Positions 47,535-58,790 of a stretch of 64,000 nt of DNA are shown here, one piece after another. The stretch is from Diplosphaera chodatii. Its lineage: Eukaryota; Chlorophyta; Trebouxiophyceae; Prasiolales; Stichococcaceae. The DNA lies in assembly GCA_032358165.1 (NCBI GenBank), contig JAALGY010000011.1, forward strand, positions 744,001 through 808,000, in the 5' to 3' direction. The position numbers were made by a program, and so were the translations under genes. The number at the start of each line of letters is the position of its first letter. Position 1 is the stretch's first letter. The notes beneath the pieces were generated by a model. That model was not told where the DNA came from, searched no databases, and saw only the letters and a program-made list of their open reading frames with translations.

Positions 47535-49771
47535 TCAACTACGAAGTGTTGAAGGCTTCACAACACTTCCAAGGTCACTGAGGATACAGCTGCTATACTG
47601 GGGAGTGAAGGCCCATTCGATAGGTGCCAACAACCTCTGCAGGTGTACCACCTGGCTCACAAACCATGCTGGCTGGTGCCCTAGTCGTTCCCCGGTCCGC
47701 ACAAAGCGCGGTGGAGTATCACGTCTCCACATCAACCACCCTGACAGATTGATGAGGCGCAGCTTGGTTAGCTTGCTCAGCGGCTCAGCAGCATGACTTA
47801 ACACATCAAATGTATGTGGCGTGTCAAGCACTTCGAGGATCTCCAGCTGCGGCAGCTCCGCAATCATGGGCAGCACATGGGTCGCCTTCGGCGGGACGTC
47901 CCACAGCTGCAGTCGGGTGAGCTGCGGGAACGGCAGCGGCAGCACCGCAAATGTGGCATCCACTGCATTGCATTCACATACAGGGTGTGTGTCAGTCTGC
48001 GTGCAGTGGAACGCCAGGTATGCATCAACAGACGCATGGCTATGCACAGAACCGCAACCTTCATGCATGTGACGACTCACTCTCAGCCAGGCCGAGCTTG
48101 CGGAGGCCACTGCAGCCAGCAAACACTTGCACTGCAAAGTTTGCAGCGTGGTCCAGCCGAAGCGACGTCAGCCGCTTGAGCTCAGGCAAGCTGCGCGTGA
48201 AGCCTGCCCTGTATCTGGGGTGGTACAGGTGCAAGCATTCCAGGCCCGTCAGCCGGGCCAGCTCTTCAGTAGGCACCCGATCAGCCTTCAAGACCTCCAA
48301 CGAGGGTGGCAGCGCCTGCAAGAGCATGTTCACACATGGTTGCTTCACTGTTGCAGAGTAGCACCGTCCTGCACTACCTCATCCGCACTTAGCCTTCACC
48401 CTAACTCTGATACCTCATGACCGTGGAAATCATGCAACGCACCACTAGATCTGCATCATCATTGTCGGAGCGATGGTCGTCAAAACGGATGTCAAGGCTC
48501 GTCAGCTGTGTCATACGGCTGATGCTCCGAGTGAGCGGCGGCCGCACACACGAGACGAGCCGCAGGTTCTGCAGGCGCTGCAATGCTGTGATGGCCTCCG
48601 GAACTGTACCGACTTGGGACTCTAACATCCATCGCTCCCCGCTCAGGTCCAGGCTGGTCAGGCCAGTGCACCTGCAGCACACAGTTTTGGCCACGCTACA
48701 GGAAGGAGAGCACACCGAGCAGCTGGTTGCATGGTGTGTGACTAGCCCACCATATCAAGAACTACTTCCGCGCATTTGTACATGCACACAGGTGCAGGCC
48801 TCACCCAAGCAGGCTGTCGATGAAGTTGTCTGTTGCCGGGGGATCAACGCCAGCTGGACTGTTGGGTGGCTGGTCCTCGCCACTGCCGCCTTCCCCGTCC
48901 GGCACGTCACTGTCGGTCTCGCCATCTGACACGATGTGGGTGCCGAAAACCTCCAGGTGTAGGTCCCGCAGCGCTGGCAGGCCCGCGAACAGCCTGCGCG
49001 CGGCTGGCCATCCAGCTACTAGGCTGAGGTCTAGGGCCTCGAGCCTCGTGAGGGTACTCAGCTGACTGACGCATGCCTGCAGGTCAAAGCCGCATGCTGG
49101 ACAACCGACAGTGAGGGTATTTCGAGAACAGCAGCCGACTTCAGACAGGTGCGCACCAGGGCCCGGGGGCGGAAGGAGCCTTCAGCCTCCAGCACAACCC
49201 GCAAGCTCCTGCAGCTGGGTCGCTGTCGGCGCCACGGCTTGCAATGCCACACGCACGGTCTTGGTGTTGGCAATGGTCGTGTCCCGCTTCCGCAACTGCA
49301 CGGCATGATGTGCGATGTGCCAGGTGGCATGCTCAACTGCACGATGGGGCATGGGTCGAGCTGATGATGCAAGTCGCCTGCAGCAGCAATAAAGCCTCAG
49401 CAGTGCCTGGCACGTACCCGCAGGGTGAGCTCTCGCATGCCTGGGGCGCGACTTCGAAGCCAGCTACCCTGCTTTGTGCCCCAGGCGTCGTAGCCAACGC
49501 ATGGTGTGACATCGACAGCTGGCCACATTCTGGCGTCACTCAAGATGCTGCACCACCTATGGCACACCAGCGGCAGCGTCCTCATCCTGCAGCACCGAAC
49601 ACGATTGTGTGAACACCAGTGTTCAGATGTGTCTGTTGGCCCGCTTGATGATGCATGCAGACTCGGAAGGCGTGATGGGTTCCGATCTGACCTGTCTGTC
49701 TGAGAAAGCGGAGTAAAGATCTGGCGAAGGACATCGTCGCTCAGCGACTGGATAGACGTGCATGCTGCCAT
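47535..49771 (-). CDS. F-box/leucine-rich repeat protein, paralogue 3
   Basis: The ATG at 49771 starts MAACTSIQSLSDDVLRQIFT. The F-box is split by a phase-2 intron (donor after QTD, acceptor before MRTLPLVCHRW), exactly as in its paralogues. The following parts are WLRSRAPGMRELTLR (49.4 kb), NTKTVRVALQAVAPTATQLQ (49.3-49.2 kb), STLTRLEALDLS and LFAGLPALRDLHLEV with the shared acidic SDGETDSDVPDGEGG insert (49.07-48.8 kb), CTGLTSLDLSGE and LQRLQNLRLVSCVRPPLT (48.7-48.4 kb), LPPSLEVLKADRVPTEELAR and LTGLECLHLYHP (48.3-48.07 kb), and a last exon with PLPFPQLTRLQLW, LPQLEILEVLDT and LTKLRLINLSG, stopping at 47535. Internal borders are approximate. A complete-looking copy, so a good reference for the family. 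Confidence 0.75.
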
Positions 49772-50266
49772 GATGCAGCTTGTCGGTTGCAGCCCGCAGG
49801 CAGGAGCTCTTTCTCGTTAGGCTATCAAGACATCCAAGCTACAACGTACAAATATATCTGAGGCTGCCAGTCCTCGGAGTCCTGTGCATTGACGGGTTCG
49901 ATATGCTGTACGATATGCTGTACGTATACAGATGCCGGGTGCCACGTGCTCACACGTGGTGATCAGATTGGCAGGGGTGCAGCCGATGTGCAGCGGTGAG
50001 TGGCCAGTGCCATGATCTGACTACCCGTTATTGGGCTTTCGGTATGAAGCATCAACGGCGATCCACATGCTGTTGATGGTGCTTTTGCAAATGGGTATCT
50101 GCGAAGGAGTGGGAGGCTTCACTGACAGCAGGTGGTAGACAGGCGCATGCAAATGCTCATACTATAAACGGTATATGGTTCAAGCACGTTGGTCCAAGCA
50201 CGGGGCTGTGTACCAGAACCTACACCCGGTTGGCTGTGCTGCAGGGGTCCCCAAGTGACTAGAAGC
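49772..50266. other. Intergenic region, nothing assigned
   Basis: 495 bases between F-box/LRR 3 and 4. A short direct repeat, GATATGCTGTAC twice in tandem, lies near 49900-49922. Confidence 0.5.
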
Positions 50267-52569
50267 CTAAACATAATCTACATCAATTTCATCGTCATCA
50301 ACAATGAAGCACTGCTGCTCTGGCGCTAGTATCCAATCGATGGCTGGGGTTGCCCGTTGGAGACGCATCATGTGCTCCACCACCCGGAGTGGCAGGTTGC
50401 CCCGCTCGCATCCTTGCCGGGATTCGCTTGTCCACAGCGGCGACCCCGTCAAGTTGATGACCCGCAGCTTCGGCAGTTGCGACAGCGTCACAGCTTCAGC
50501 TGTCGATAGCTCGAATGCAAATGAGGCGCTGAGCACCTCGAGTACCTCCAGCTGTGGCAGCTCTGCGACCATGGCCACGACCTCATCCGGCTCGGGGCAG
50601 TCACGTTGCAGCTGCAACCGGGTGAGCTGCTGGTAGGGCAGCGGCAGCACGTTGTTCAGGTTACACACTGCATGGGGATCGAGACGCGGAGCATGAGCAT
50701 GACTTGTTAACCTGTGTGCTGCTCAGTTGTATCCACCGCAAGACTGCATCATATCCATCAGAGCCAGCAAGCAGCATGGAAAGCAAGCTTGAAATCAAGA
50801 CGTACCGTCAAACAAGTAGAGCTCCCGAAGGGCACTGCAGCCAGCAAATGCGTGCAGCTCCTCATCACAACCATTCTCCAGCTGAAGCAATGTCAGCCGC
50901 TGCAGCACGCTGAGGTCGCACATGTTGCTCTGTGTGTAGTCTGGACAACATAGTGTCAACTCTTTCAAAGCCGTCAGCTGTGCTAGCACTGCCAGGGGCA
51001 CTGTCAGCGCCTTCAAGACCTGCAGTGAGGCTGGCAGCGCCTGCAGAGCAGGACTAGCTATTGCATGCCACATGCACAGACTGACACCGCCCTCCACTGG
51101 CCCACTTGCAGCTCATGCCTCCAGTAAACACGCCGTGAGATTGGCACTGTCATTCCGGCAGATGGACGCGTGACATTTTGCAGATATACGACACACCCTT
51201 AGCCCTGCGCTATCGTCGAGGGAGCCAAGGTCAGTAAAGATGACCTCAAGGCTGGTGAGCTGCGTCAGCCGGCTGATGCTGTCTGTTAGTGGGGCTGTCA
51301 CGCAGCAGTGCAGCCGCAGATGCCGCAGACGCTGTAGCCCAGCAATGGCCTCCGCATCCCCAACAGTGAACATGGTGTCCAGGGACAGGAGATTCTCCAT
51401 GCTGAGATCCAGCCTGGTCAGACCAGTGCACCTGCAACCAGGGAGGGTGGCCATGCTGCATATTTTTGAGCGCACAACAGCATTTTGCAGCGCCTGCAAT
51501 CGGCAGTTTGTGTCTTTTCTGGGTGACAGACCTACAGTGTGAGCAGTAGAGTGGCATTGCCAGCATGCACCTGAGCAGGCTGCACGGTAAATCGTCCGGA
51601 ACCTGGGATCGAGAAATGGCTGTGAACAACTGGTGCCCTTCAGCGTCCATGTCTGAGTCTGAATCCCGTGTGAGGACATCTACAGTGCTGAAGACCAAGC
51701 ACACGTCCTGAAGGGCGGGCAGGCCCGCAAAGAGCGTCTCCAGGGTAGGCGGTCTAAGTGGCGCCCTGATGAACCGGGCTTCGAGCCGGGTGAGAGAGCA
51801 CAGCTGGCTGACGGACGCCTGCACGATCATGACGCCCCAAGTGGGCAGCTGTCAGATTGCCAATCATCTTCAGGTGTCCAGAAGGCATGGTGATGAAGGA
51901 TCAACGAGGTGCTGTACCAGGGCCTGGATGTCGAAGGGGTGGTCACCATCGTAGTCATTCATGACAACCTGCAGCTGCTGCAGCTGTGTCGCTGTTGGCG
52001 CCACAGCCAGCAGTGCGGACTGAACAATTTGAGTGTTGATGACTGACATTGTAGTTGTAGACATTTGCAACTGCAGGGCACCAAAAGGAGTCATCAGTTG
52101 GTTGAATTGGCCTAACTAGATAAGTAACGAGGCGTTGCATGGGCGGAAGCTGGGCGATGCATCGCGTTAGAAGCGATGCCAGCCCCGAAGCCAGGCGCTT
52201 ACCCGCAGACAGAGCTGGCGCATGCCTGGACTGCGCTGCCGCAGCCAGCTGTGTTGCCCGGCAGCATCACCATACCCCGCATCACATAGATCCACATCCA
52301 CAATTGGCCACATGCTGGGATCAGAGATGATCTTGCGCCATCTGTGGCATACAAGCGGCACCGGCCACATCCTACAGCACCAATCAGAGTCCCTTCACAG
52401 GAAATGTAGGCGCATGGTATGTCTGCAGGCGCTCCATGCATTTCACAATTGGCTGCTCGATCGGATGCGACAATCTGTGACAGAGACACCTGTTCGTTGG
52501 TGGGAGCAGAACGAGGATCTGGCTGAGCACATCATCGCTCAGCGACTCGATTGACGCGCATGATGCCAT
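50267..52569 (-). CDS. F-box/leucine-rich repeat protein, paralogue 4
   Basis: The ATG at 52569 starts MASCASIESLSDDVLSQILV; the F-box continues after an intron with VPLVCHRWRKIISDPSM and WLRQRSPGMRQLCLR (52.37-52.2 kb). LRR blocks are AVAPTATQLQQLQVVMNDYD (52.0-51.9 kb), LCSLTRLEARFI and LFAGLPALQDVCLVF (51.83-51.57 kb), CTGLTRLDLSME and LQRLRHLRLHCCVTAPLT (51.43-51.2 kb), LPASLQVLKALTVPLAVLAQ and LQRLTLLQLENG (51.04-50.8 kb), and a terminal exon with PLPYQQLTRLQLQR, LPQLEVLEVLSA and LPKLRVINLTGS ending at 50267 in an acidic tail (DDDEIDVDYV). Exon organisation matches paralogues 1 and 3. Confidence 0.75.
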
Positions 52570-53120
52570 GTGTGCAGTGTAGCAGCTGCTGTCCGGACCA
52601 AGGCAGAGCATGCACAGCTTGGGTTCCTGCGATGATGTCTACAAGTTGATGGGTGTCTTCAGGCCCACCACATTGTTATCAGGCCATTGCCTTCGATGCG
52701 CTAATGACTGACTGCATCGTCATGGCCTCAAGTGGCAAAGCAGCTTTGCCAGAAACTGCGGCAGATGGTCCCGTCCGTAGTGGGATTGTGATTGCGAGTG
52801 CTGGCAGCCGGGGTGACAACCTGTCATGTATCTGACGTTCCAACTCGCAAGTTCCGAGTCTCTGACACATGCCGCTGCTGCAGGGCTGCTCATGCCTGGA
52901 TGCTGATGCTGTCATGCTGCCTCCAGAAGTCCAGATATCACTTTACAAGCTTGCGTGTGTGAAATCAGAATCACTCTTGTACCATTGCAGCGCACTTCTA
53001 ATTGGGCAAGGATTAGACGCGAGCGATCGCATTTCTACCCGTCTGATCTGGCTGCATCAACATTGCTTTGTGCATCTTGCGGTCACAGCGGCAACTTCGT
53101 CCTCTTCGCCAACACATGCC
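52570..53120. other. Divergent intergenic region between F-box/LRR 4 and SEN2
   Basis: 551 bases separating two start codons on opposite strands; it should hold both promoters. No other feature recognised. Confidence 0.5.
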
Positions 53121-54717
53121 ATGTCGCAGCCTGTTAGGCCACACGCCAAAAAGAAGCGTCGGAAAGGCCCAGTGCTGGTCCCGCTGCGTCAGGTGCCACA
53201 CCTGCAGCCAGTGCACGCCATCTGCACTTGCCGCTTTGCGACATTCCCGCTTGCACTGCGTGCACTCGACGCAGCTCTGGCGTCTCACAGGCGCTCATCA
53301 ACCTAAGTAAGACGTCCTCTCAATGCCAGCTAAATGGGCATTTCGTTACCATGGTGGTGGACCCTACCACAGCGCACTTGTACCAGAGCTGCGACATCGG
53401 TGACATGCACTCGTCCACCATTGACCCTCAGGTATCCGATTAGAGCTGTTGCCAGATTGTCACGGGCCATTGCTGCAATGCCACGGTGCGTTTATAGCCC
53501 CGTGAACACAGAGCCCATCGCCAACCATGCTGAATTATGTCCATGCTGCATCAGCTGAGCGTCTATGAGCGGCGAGCGCTGCGGTGGGGTCCTCTGCTGC
53601 AGCTGCCGCTGGTCGACGCATTCTTTGCAGCGCATGCGCTGGGCTGTCTTACAGTCATGGCGGCCAGCGGCGAGCTGTCCCTAGAGGTCAGAGTTGCTGA
53701 GGGTTCAAGTGGGCCACTACTCCTGTTGGATAGGGCAGCCTGCATGCTCCTGTTGACGGCCTTGCTGTCTGGTCGCATGTGCTACAGCATTAACATTGCC
53801 GGATCCGCCAGACTCCTTGCTTGTGCAGGCATTTTGGAGGCATTGCACCGAGGCTATGCCAGGCTTTGCGCACCTGTATGCCTGCTACCTGCACTACCGC
53901 AGCAAGGTAGGGAGATGGGATGGAAGTCACATGCTGAAGGCCTGGCTGCAAGGTGCATTGCCAGCGCATGTTGATCTGGGTGAACCGCTTCGCTACAGGG
54001 TTGGTTTGTGCGAGATGGCCTGGACTTTGGCGCCCACTATGTGATCTACAGAGCACATCGGTCAGAGGTGACTGCACCGTGCAATCCGGCTCATGGCACC
54101 GTACGTGGAAGCGCAAGGTGTGCATCATTTGACCGCCTTTGTGTAACGAGGGGCATTGTGAAGGTCATACTGGTGGTGTTGCAGGTGCACGCCGAGCACA
54201 CCGTCATTGTGCGCACGGCCATGCCTGACGATGGCAACAGCCTCGAGTGGCGGGAGGTCAGCATCACCAACCGTGTCAACGTGCAGGTCCGTCCGGCTCA
54301 GCAGCCTCATGCTGATCACAACTAGGATGAGGTGCATTGTTTTGCAGCCGTCAAAGATATGACACACCACATACAGGTGCACTGGTGTGCTGTGAGGACA
54401 TACTGGCATCGCCCTGACACGACATACCTTGTTGCAAGCAGGTGCGAAAACGGCTGCTGATAGCCAGCATCCTGGAGCCGCCAGGCCTGGACCGTGGCAG
54501 CCCTGCCTGCCTTACGCACATGTCGGTGAGCATCGCCGTGTGGAATGCCACGCCAAGGCGGCAGGGGCAACAGCACTGCACGCACACTTCGGGACAGAAG
54601 TGTGTGTCACGCTCATCATTCGGAGAACATATGCAAATGCAGATTGATGAACGGAAGGTTGTCAGGTGGACTGCTCCGGATGGCTTTGCGCTGCTGGCTG
54701 AGGACCCCCGAGACTAG
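53121..54717 (+). CDS. SEN2: tRNA-splicing endonuclease catalytic subunit Sen2
   Basis: Cuts the 5' splice site of intron-containing pre-tRNAs in the Sen complex. Eight exons join in phase to 250 residues: 53121-53192, 53291-53431, 53555-53686, 53829-53906, 53999-54067, 54185-54286, 54442-54525 and 54643-54717. The basic start is MSQPVRPHAKKKRRKG. The N-terminal domain has AFFAAHALGCLTV. The nuclease domain has YACYLHYRSKGWFVRDGLDF, GAHYVIYRA (catalytic Tyr), VHAEHTVIV (catalytic His) and ITNRVNVQVRKRLLIA (catalytic Lys). It ends with VVRWTAPDGF. All three catalytic positions are present, arguing for an active subunit. The protein is shorter than yeast Sen2, mainly because the middle linker is reduced. 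Confidence 0.92.
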
Positions 54718-55126
54718 GCAGTTGCCGATGGGCGGCAGGTCGCATCTGTGCAGCGTGACAGGCTGCACGGCTGGTGAGTCTTGTGATGGGAGTATGCCCT
54801 GCACGAGTGGTTGTGACCCATGTTACTGCATGCTCATCAATGTGGCCGGAGCAAGACTGACTGTGTCTGTCAGCCGCACAGGCAGAATTGCAGATATCCC
54901 GGCCGTCGCTGAGCGATCTGCCGTGATTGGAACATGCATATGCCCATGAATGCCAGGGCTTTATGCTGCACGCATCGTCTTGATAACACCTCCAGGAGAT
55001 AGCAAATGTACAGTAGCGTCAGATTAGTCAGCACACTACTGCCATCATGAACATCAGCATGGCAGACAGGGGCACTTCACCGTTTGCGTCAAGAACTCGG
55101 TGCGTCACGTCTGCACTGTAGTGTGA
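54718..55126. other. Intergenic region, nothing assigned
   Basis: 409 bases between the SEN2 stop and the start of the prenyltransferase alpha gene, both on the plus strand. No exon or clear motif seen. Confidence 0.55.
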
Positions 55127-58100
55127 ATGGCAGACGTACGCGCCCAGGGCCAGCATTCTGAGAGCCAGCAGCCTGAAGAGGCTGACACTGCGGTGCCGAT
55201 CGACCCAGACTCACAAGGTTCGTGCCCGCGGTATGTCGCTTGTCCGTGTCAGAGGCGTCAAGGTTCATGCACTGCAGCAGCGCAACCATGTCGCAAAATA
55301 GATGACGCTGACTGGCCACGCAGGGCCCGCACACCACAGCCAGCCTTGCGCCATCCCCATCAGTCCCCAAGAGCGTGAGCATAGTCATCACGGGCAGTGC
55401 TGTTCAGGATGCGGGACATGCTACGTAAGGCTGAGTAGCTATTTCAGACATGTACGGTTGTGTGCCTTGCAGTCGAGCACCAGAAGGTGCTGAGTGAGCT
55501 CCGCGGACAGCTGGCAGAGATTAAGAAGGACAAGTACGGTGACTGCTGCGACATGCACGTGCACTGCTGCATTGCAAGATATCTGACAGCAATGATACGA
55601 CAGTTGCCTAACTCAGCTTTCCTGAACTGCATGCAGTTGGATGTTTGAGGCGCCAAGATACATTCCACAGTGACTCGTGCATTGTGGCGGATCGCATGCG
55701 TCACACAGGCAGCTTGACCGCTTGCAGCATACCGCCAGCCGCGCGAGAAACATTGTGCACCTACAAGACTGTGGCAGACAGCACACCAGCATAGTGATTG
55801 CCCGCCAGCCGGCATAAGCCTGCTTGCAGCAGGGCAGCCATCTGTTGCCCCTGGTCGGCGACGGGCCAGACAAATGCGCAGTTTCTGCAGCCATCATGGC
55901 CGCAGATGCTGTCATTCAAGAGCTGAGCTCGTCGTCAGATGATGATATGGACGGTGGCGCTGGCGTCCTGTCCCTGGCTGATGACCACGATTTCACAGGT
56001 CCGGCATGTCACTCAGCCTGACAATTCCTGCTCATGCAAGCCGACTACTGTTCACATCCAGGATCGAGGTTGCGGTTCCCATCACAGACATATAAGAGAT
56101 GTCATCCCGAAAGATGTGTAGTGCAAATATCTGGTGCAAATCTCCTTGCAGATGTGCGGCCGCTAGACTTGAGCGAGCCGGAGCGACCTGTGGTTGCGAT
56201 TCAATATGGCGATGAGGCACGGCAGCGCTTGGCATACCTGTACGCCCTTGCGGCGGCAGGCGAGGTCAGCAAGCGGACTTTCCGACTGACTGCCCAGGTA
56301 GACGTCCTATGGACACATGTCGTCGGATTGTTCTCAGAGGCCCTGAGAGTTGAGGTCAAGGAGTGCAGCAGCAGGACCAGGTGTTTGTTGTAGCTTTGAC
56401 TGCATACGTGACGGATCCGCAGGTCATTGGTGACAACCCGGCAAACTACACAGCATGGATCTGCCGCTGGCGCTGCCTGCGTGCTGGCTGCGGCAGCAAG
56501 GTACATGTGAGGAGGGATGCCCGTACCAGCAAGGGCGTCGTCATGCGCACCACAATACATATGCCGTTGGGTGATCTGGTGGTGCAGCCCAAGCTGCAAG
56601 GAGGCAGCATGCCACACGCACACCTGTCGACATGCATGCAGGCCTCTGAGCTGGCCTTCTTGCACAGCTGCACGTTGGCAAGTGGGGCCAAGAACTATCA
56701 GCTTTGGAACCACCGACGGCGCATCGCTGCGCAGCTGGGCGCCCTCAACATTGCCGAGGTGCGCCTGCCTAGTGCACAGGCGTCATAATGTAACTGCAAA
56801 GGCAGCTTCAATGAGGGCTGTCAACGACTGCAGACCGACACACTCCAAACTGCAGAGGTGCAGGCACTGCCATGTCTATGACCGTAAGACCACCTCATGG
56901 TTGTAGCTGCTATATATGCCTGACATCAAGTGCTGCGCCAACAACTTGCATGGGAACACGGGGTATGTAGGGCGTGCGCCTGGCACAGGTTCGAGGAGCA
57001 GCAAAGTTCACTTCCCAAGCAGTAGTTTTGTTCTTGCAGGAGATGCGGTTTGCAGCTGACTGCCTGGCGCTCGAGCCCAAGAACTACCATGCATGGGCGC
57101 ACCGCCAGGCAGTGCTGCTGGCTGCTGCCGGTGCAGCAGGAGCTTCAGAGCCGGCTGCGGCCGCTGCAGACGGGGCCGCAGCAGCGGAGTGCCGTCCAGA
57201 GGGCAGCAGGGCTGGACACAGCGGCAGCCACGGGGGCGATGGTGGATGCAGCGACTGGTGGGCGGCTGAGCTGGACTACGTGGACGCCTGCATAGCGGCA
57301 GACATGCGTGACAACAGCGCCTGGGCCCAACGCTTCTTCCTGCTGAGCAACAGGTGGGCATTTTGCATTGGTTCTGAGGCGGCAGTCATGCAGTCTCTTG
57401 CCCACGACTGCTGCTCAGGGCACTCTGGCAACCGCCTACGCTGACAGTCTGCAATTCAAGCTTTGACAGCGAGGCCAGCTGTGCTCTCAGCTGTGCTGTG
57501 TTCTGCACAGTTCGGGGCTCTTTGCTGACGAGCCTAGCAGCGGCGGCAGTGCTGGCGGTGTCACATATGACGCCGTCGCCAACCATGAACTGGCCTTCAC
57601 AGCGAGGCAGCTGCAGCGTGGCGCTCATAATGGCAGCGTGTGGAATTATCTGCGAGGTCTGCTGACATTGCCGGGCGGTGGCGATGCCTGGGTGCATGAC
57701 GACCGCCTCCCGCAGCTGTGCTGCCAGGTGCTTTCTGCTGTCTTCTACATGCAGTTGCCTTTGACGAATACCAGCTGCCGCTTGGCACTGTGACGAGAGT
57801 GTGATCCAGCAATGCCATTCGTACTCAGGTCAATCTAGTCAGCACACTCAGCGTCCCGATGAGTGCCGAGGTGAAGTTGCATGCAGCTCCTCATGTATAC
57901 TTTGTGGATTTGAATTTTCTGATTTGTGGACAAGCAGATCCTGGCAGAGGAATCATCGTGCGGTGGTGCTCTAGAGCTGCTGGCTGACGTGTACGCCGCC
58001 CGTGCGGCAGCCGCTGCCAAGCAGCAGGAAGCAGAAACGGCACGCATCGCCGCTGCGCATGCTGCAGCTCTGTGGCGGGAACTGGCGTTGGCTAACCCTG

Positions 58101-58165
58101 TGCGGCGGCGCTTCTGGGACAGCCGCTTGACTGCGCTGGGGGAAGTCTGTCCGGCGCAGCAGTGA
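55127..58165 (+). CDS. Protein farnesyltransferase / geranylgeranyltransferase type I alpha subunit
   Basis: Shared alpha subunit of the CaaX prenyltransferases. Exons joined in phase to 454 residues: 55127-55217, 55473-55538, 55891-55998, 56152-56297, 56423-56500, 56642-56758, 57040-57353, 57511-57727 and 57938-58165. Alpha-subunit (PFTA) repeats are visible: NPANYTAWICRWRCL, KNYQLWNHRRRIAAQLG, KNYHAWAHRQAVLL, DNSAWAQRFFLL and NGSVWNYLRGLL. The core begins at DVRPLDLSEPERPVVAIQY, corresponding to the usual start of the domain. The first three exons give an extra helical and acidic N-terminus (QKVLSELRGQLAEIKKDKY, ELSSSSDDDMDGG). They agree in phase, but I cannot exclude that they belong to another small gene and that translation starts within exon 55891-55998. 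A low-complexity Gly/Ala insert lies in exon 57040-57353. Confidence 0.88.
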
Positions 58166-58790
58166 TGATGGCTGTCCCGCTGAACCTGACAGTGGAACAG
58201 AAGCCATCATTTGAAATGCTTGAGTTCCGCAAGCACGATGTGCTGCTAACATGCGACCTCTGTTACTCGACTCTGCACGTGGAATGGTGTTACCACGGAT
58301 CTTGGGAATCTCGCCACGCTGGCAGCTCCCGCGACCCGCATTCGTGACATGGGCCAGCCACCTTCGCGTGAGCATATGCGCGGCTTCCAACAGCGCGCGC
58401 CGCACTGCTCCTTCCGCCTGAGCAGCAGCACAATCACATCGAATCCGCTGCTGCATTTTGAGGCTTGCTTGTGCAGCGAAACTGGTTCAGGCATGTGACA
58501 GTGCCTATAGCGTATACAGTCGCGACAGCACCGCATCTCCCAGAGGCGGCGGCATCTGACGTGCTGTCAGCAGCGTGTGTGGTGCGCTTAGAGCAGCCAG
58601 CGTAAGCACAGCAACAGCGGCCGCAGATTCTACATTGCTACCGGTGCTCGCGTCTGCAACTCTATCACGAGTCAGCCGTCGGCAGTGGCCCCGGTGCGGA
58701 TCGCAACGCGTGTGGGCTGCGGCTGGTCTTCCGCTTCAAGACTGTCTGCATGCGCACAGCTATCATGCTCTTGGCCCAAAGTTTGCGTGT
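58166..58790. other. Intergenic region, nothing assigned
   Basis: 625 bases between the prenyltransferase alpha gene and the PWWP gene on the same strand. Short open frames only. The PWWP gene could have an extra 5' exon here. Confidence 0.45.
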
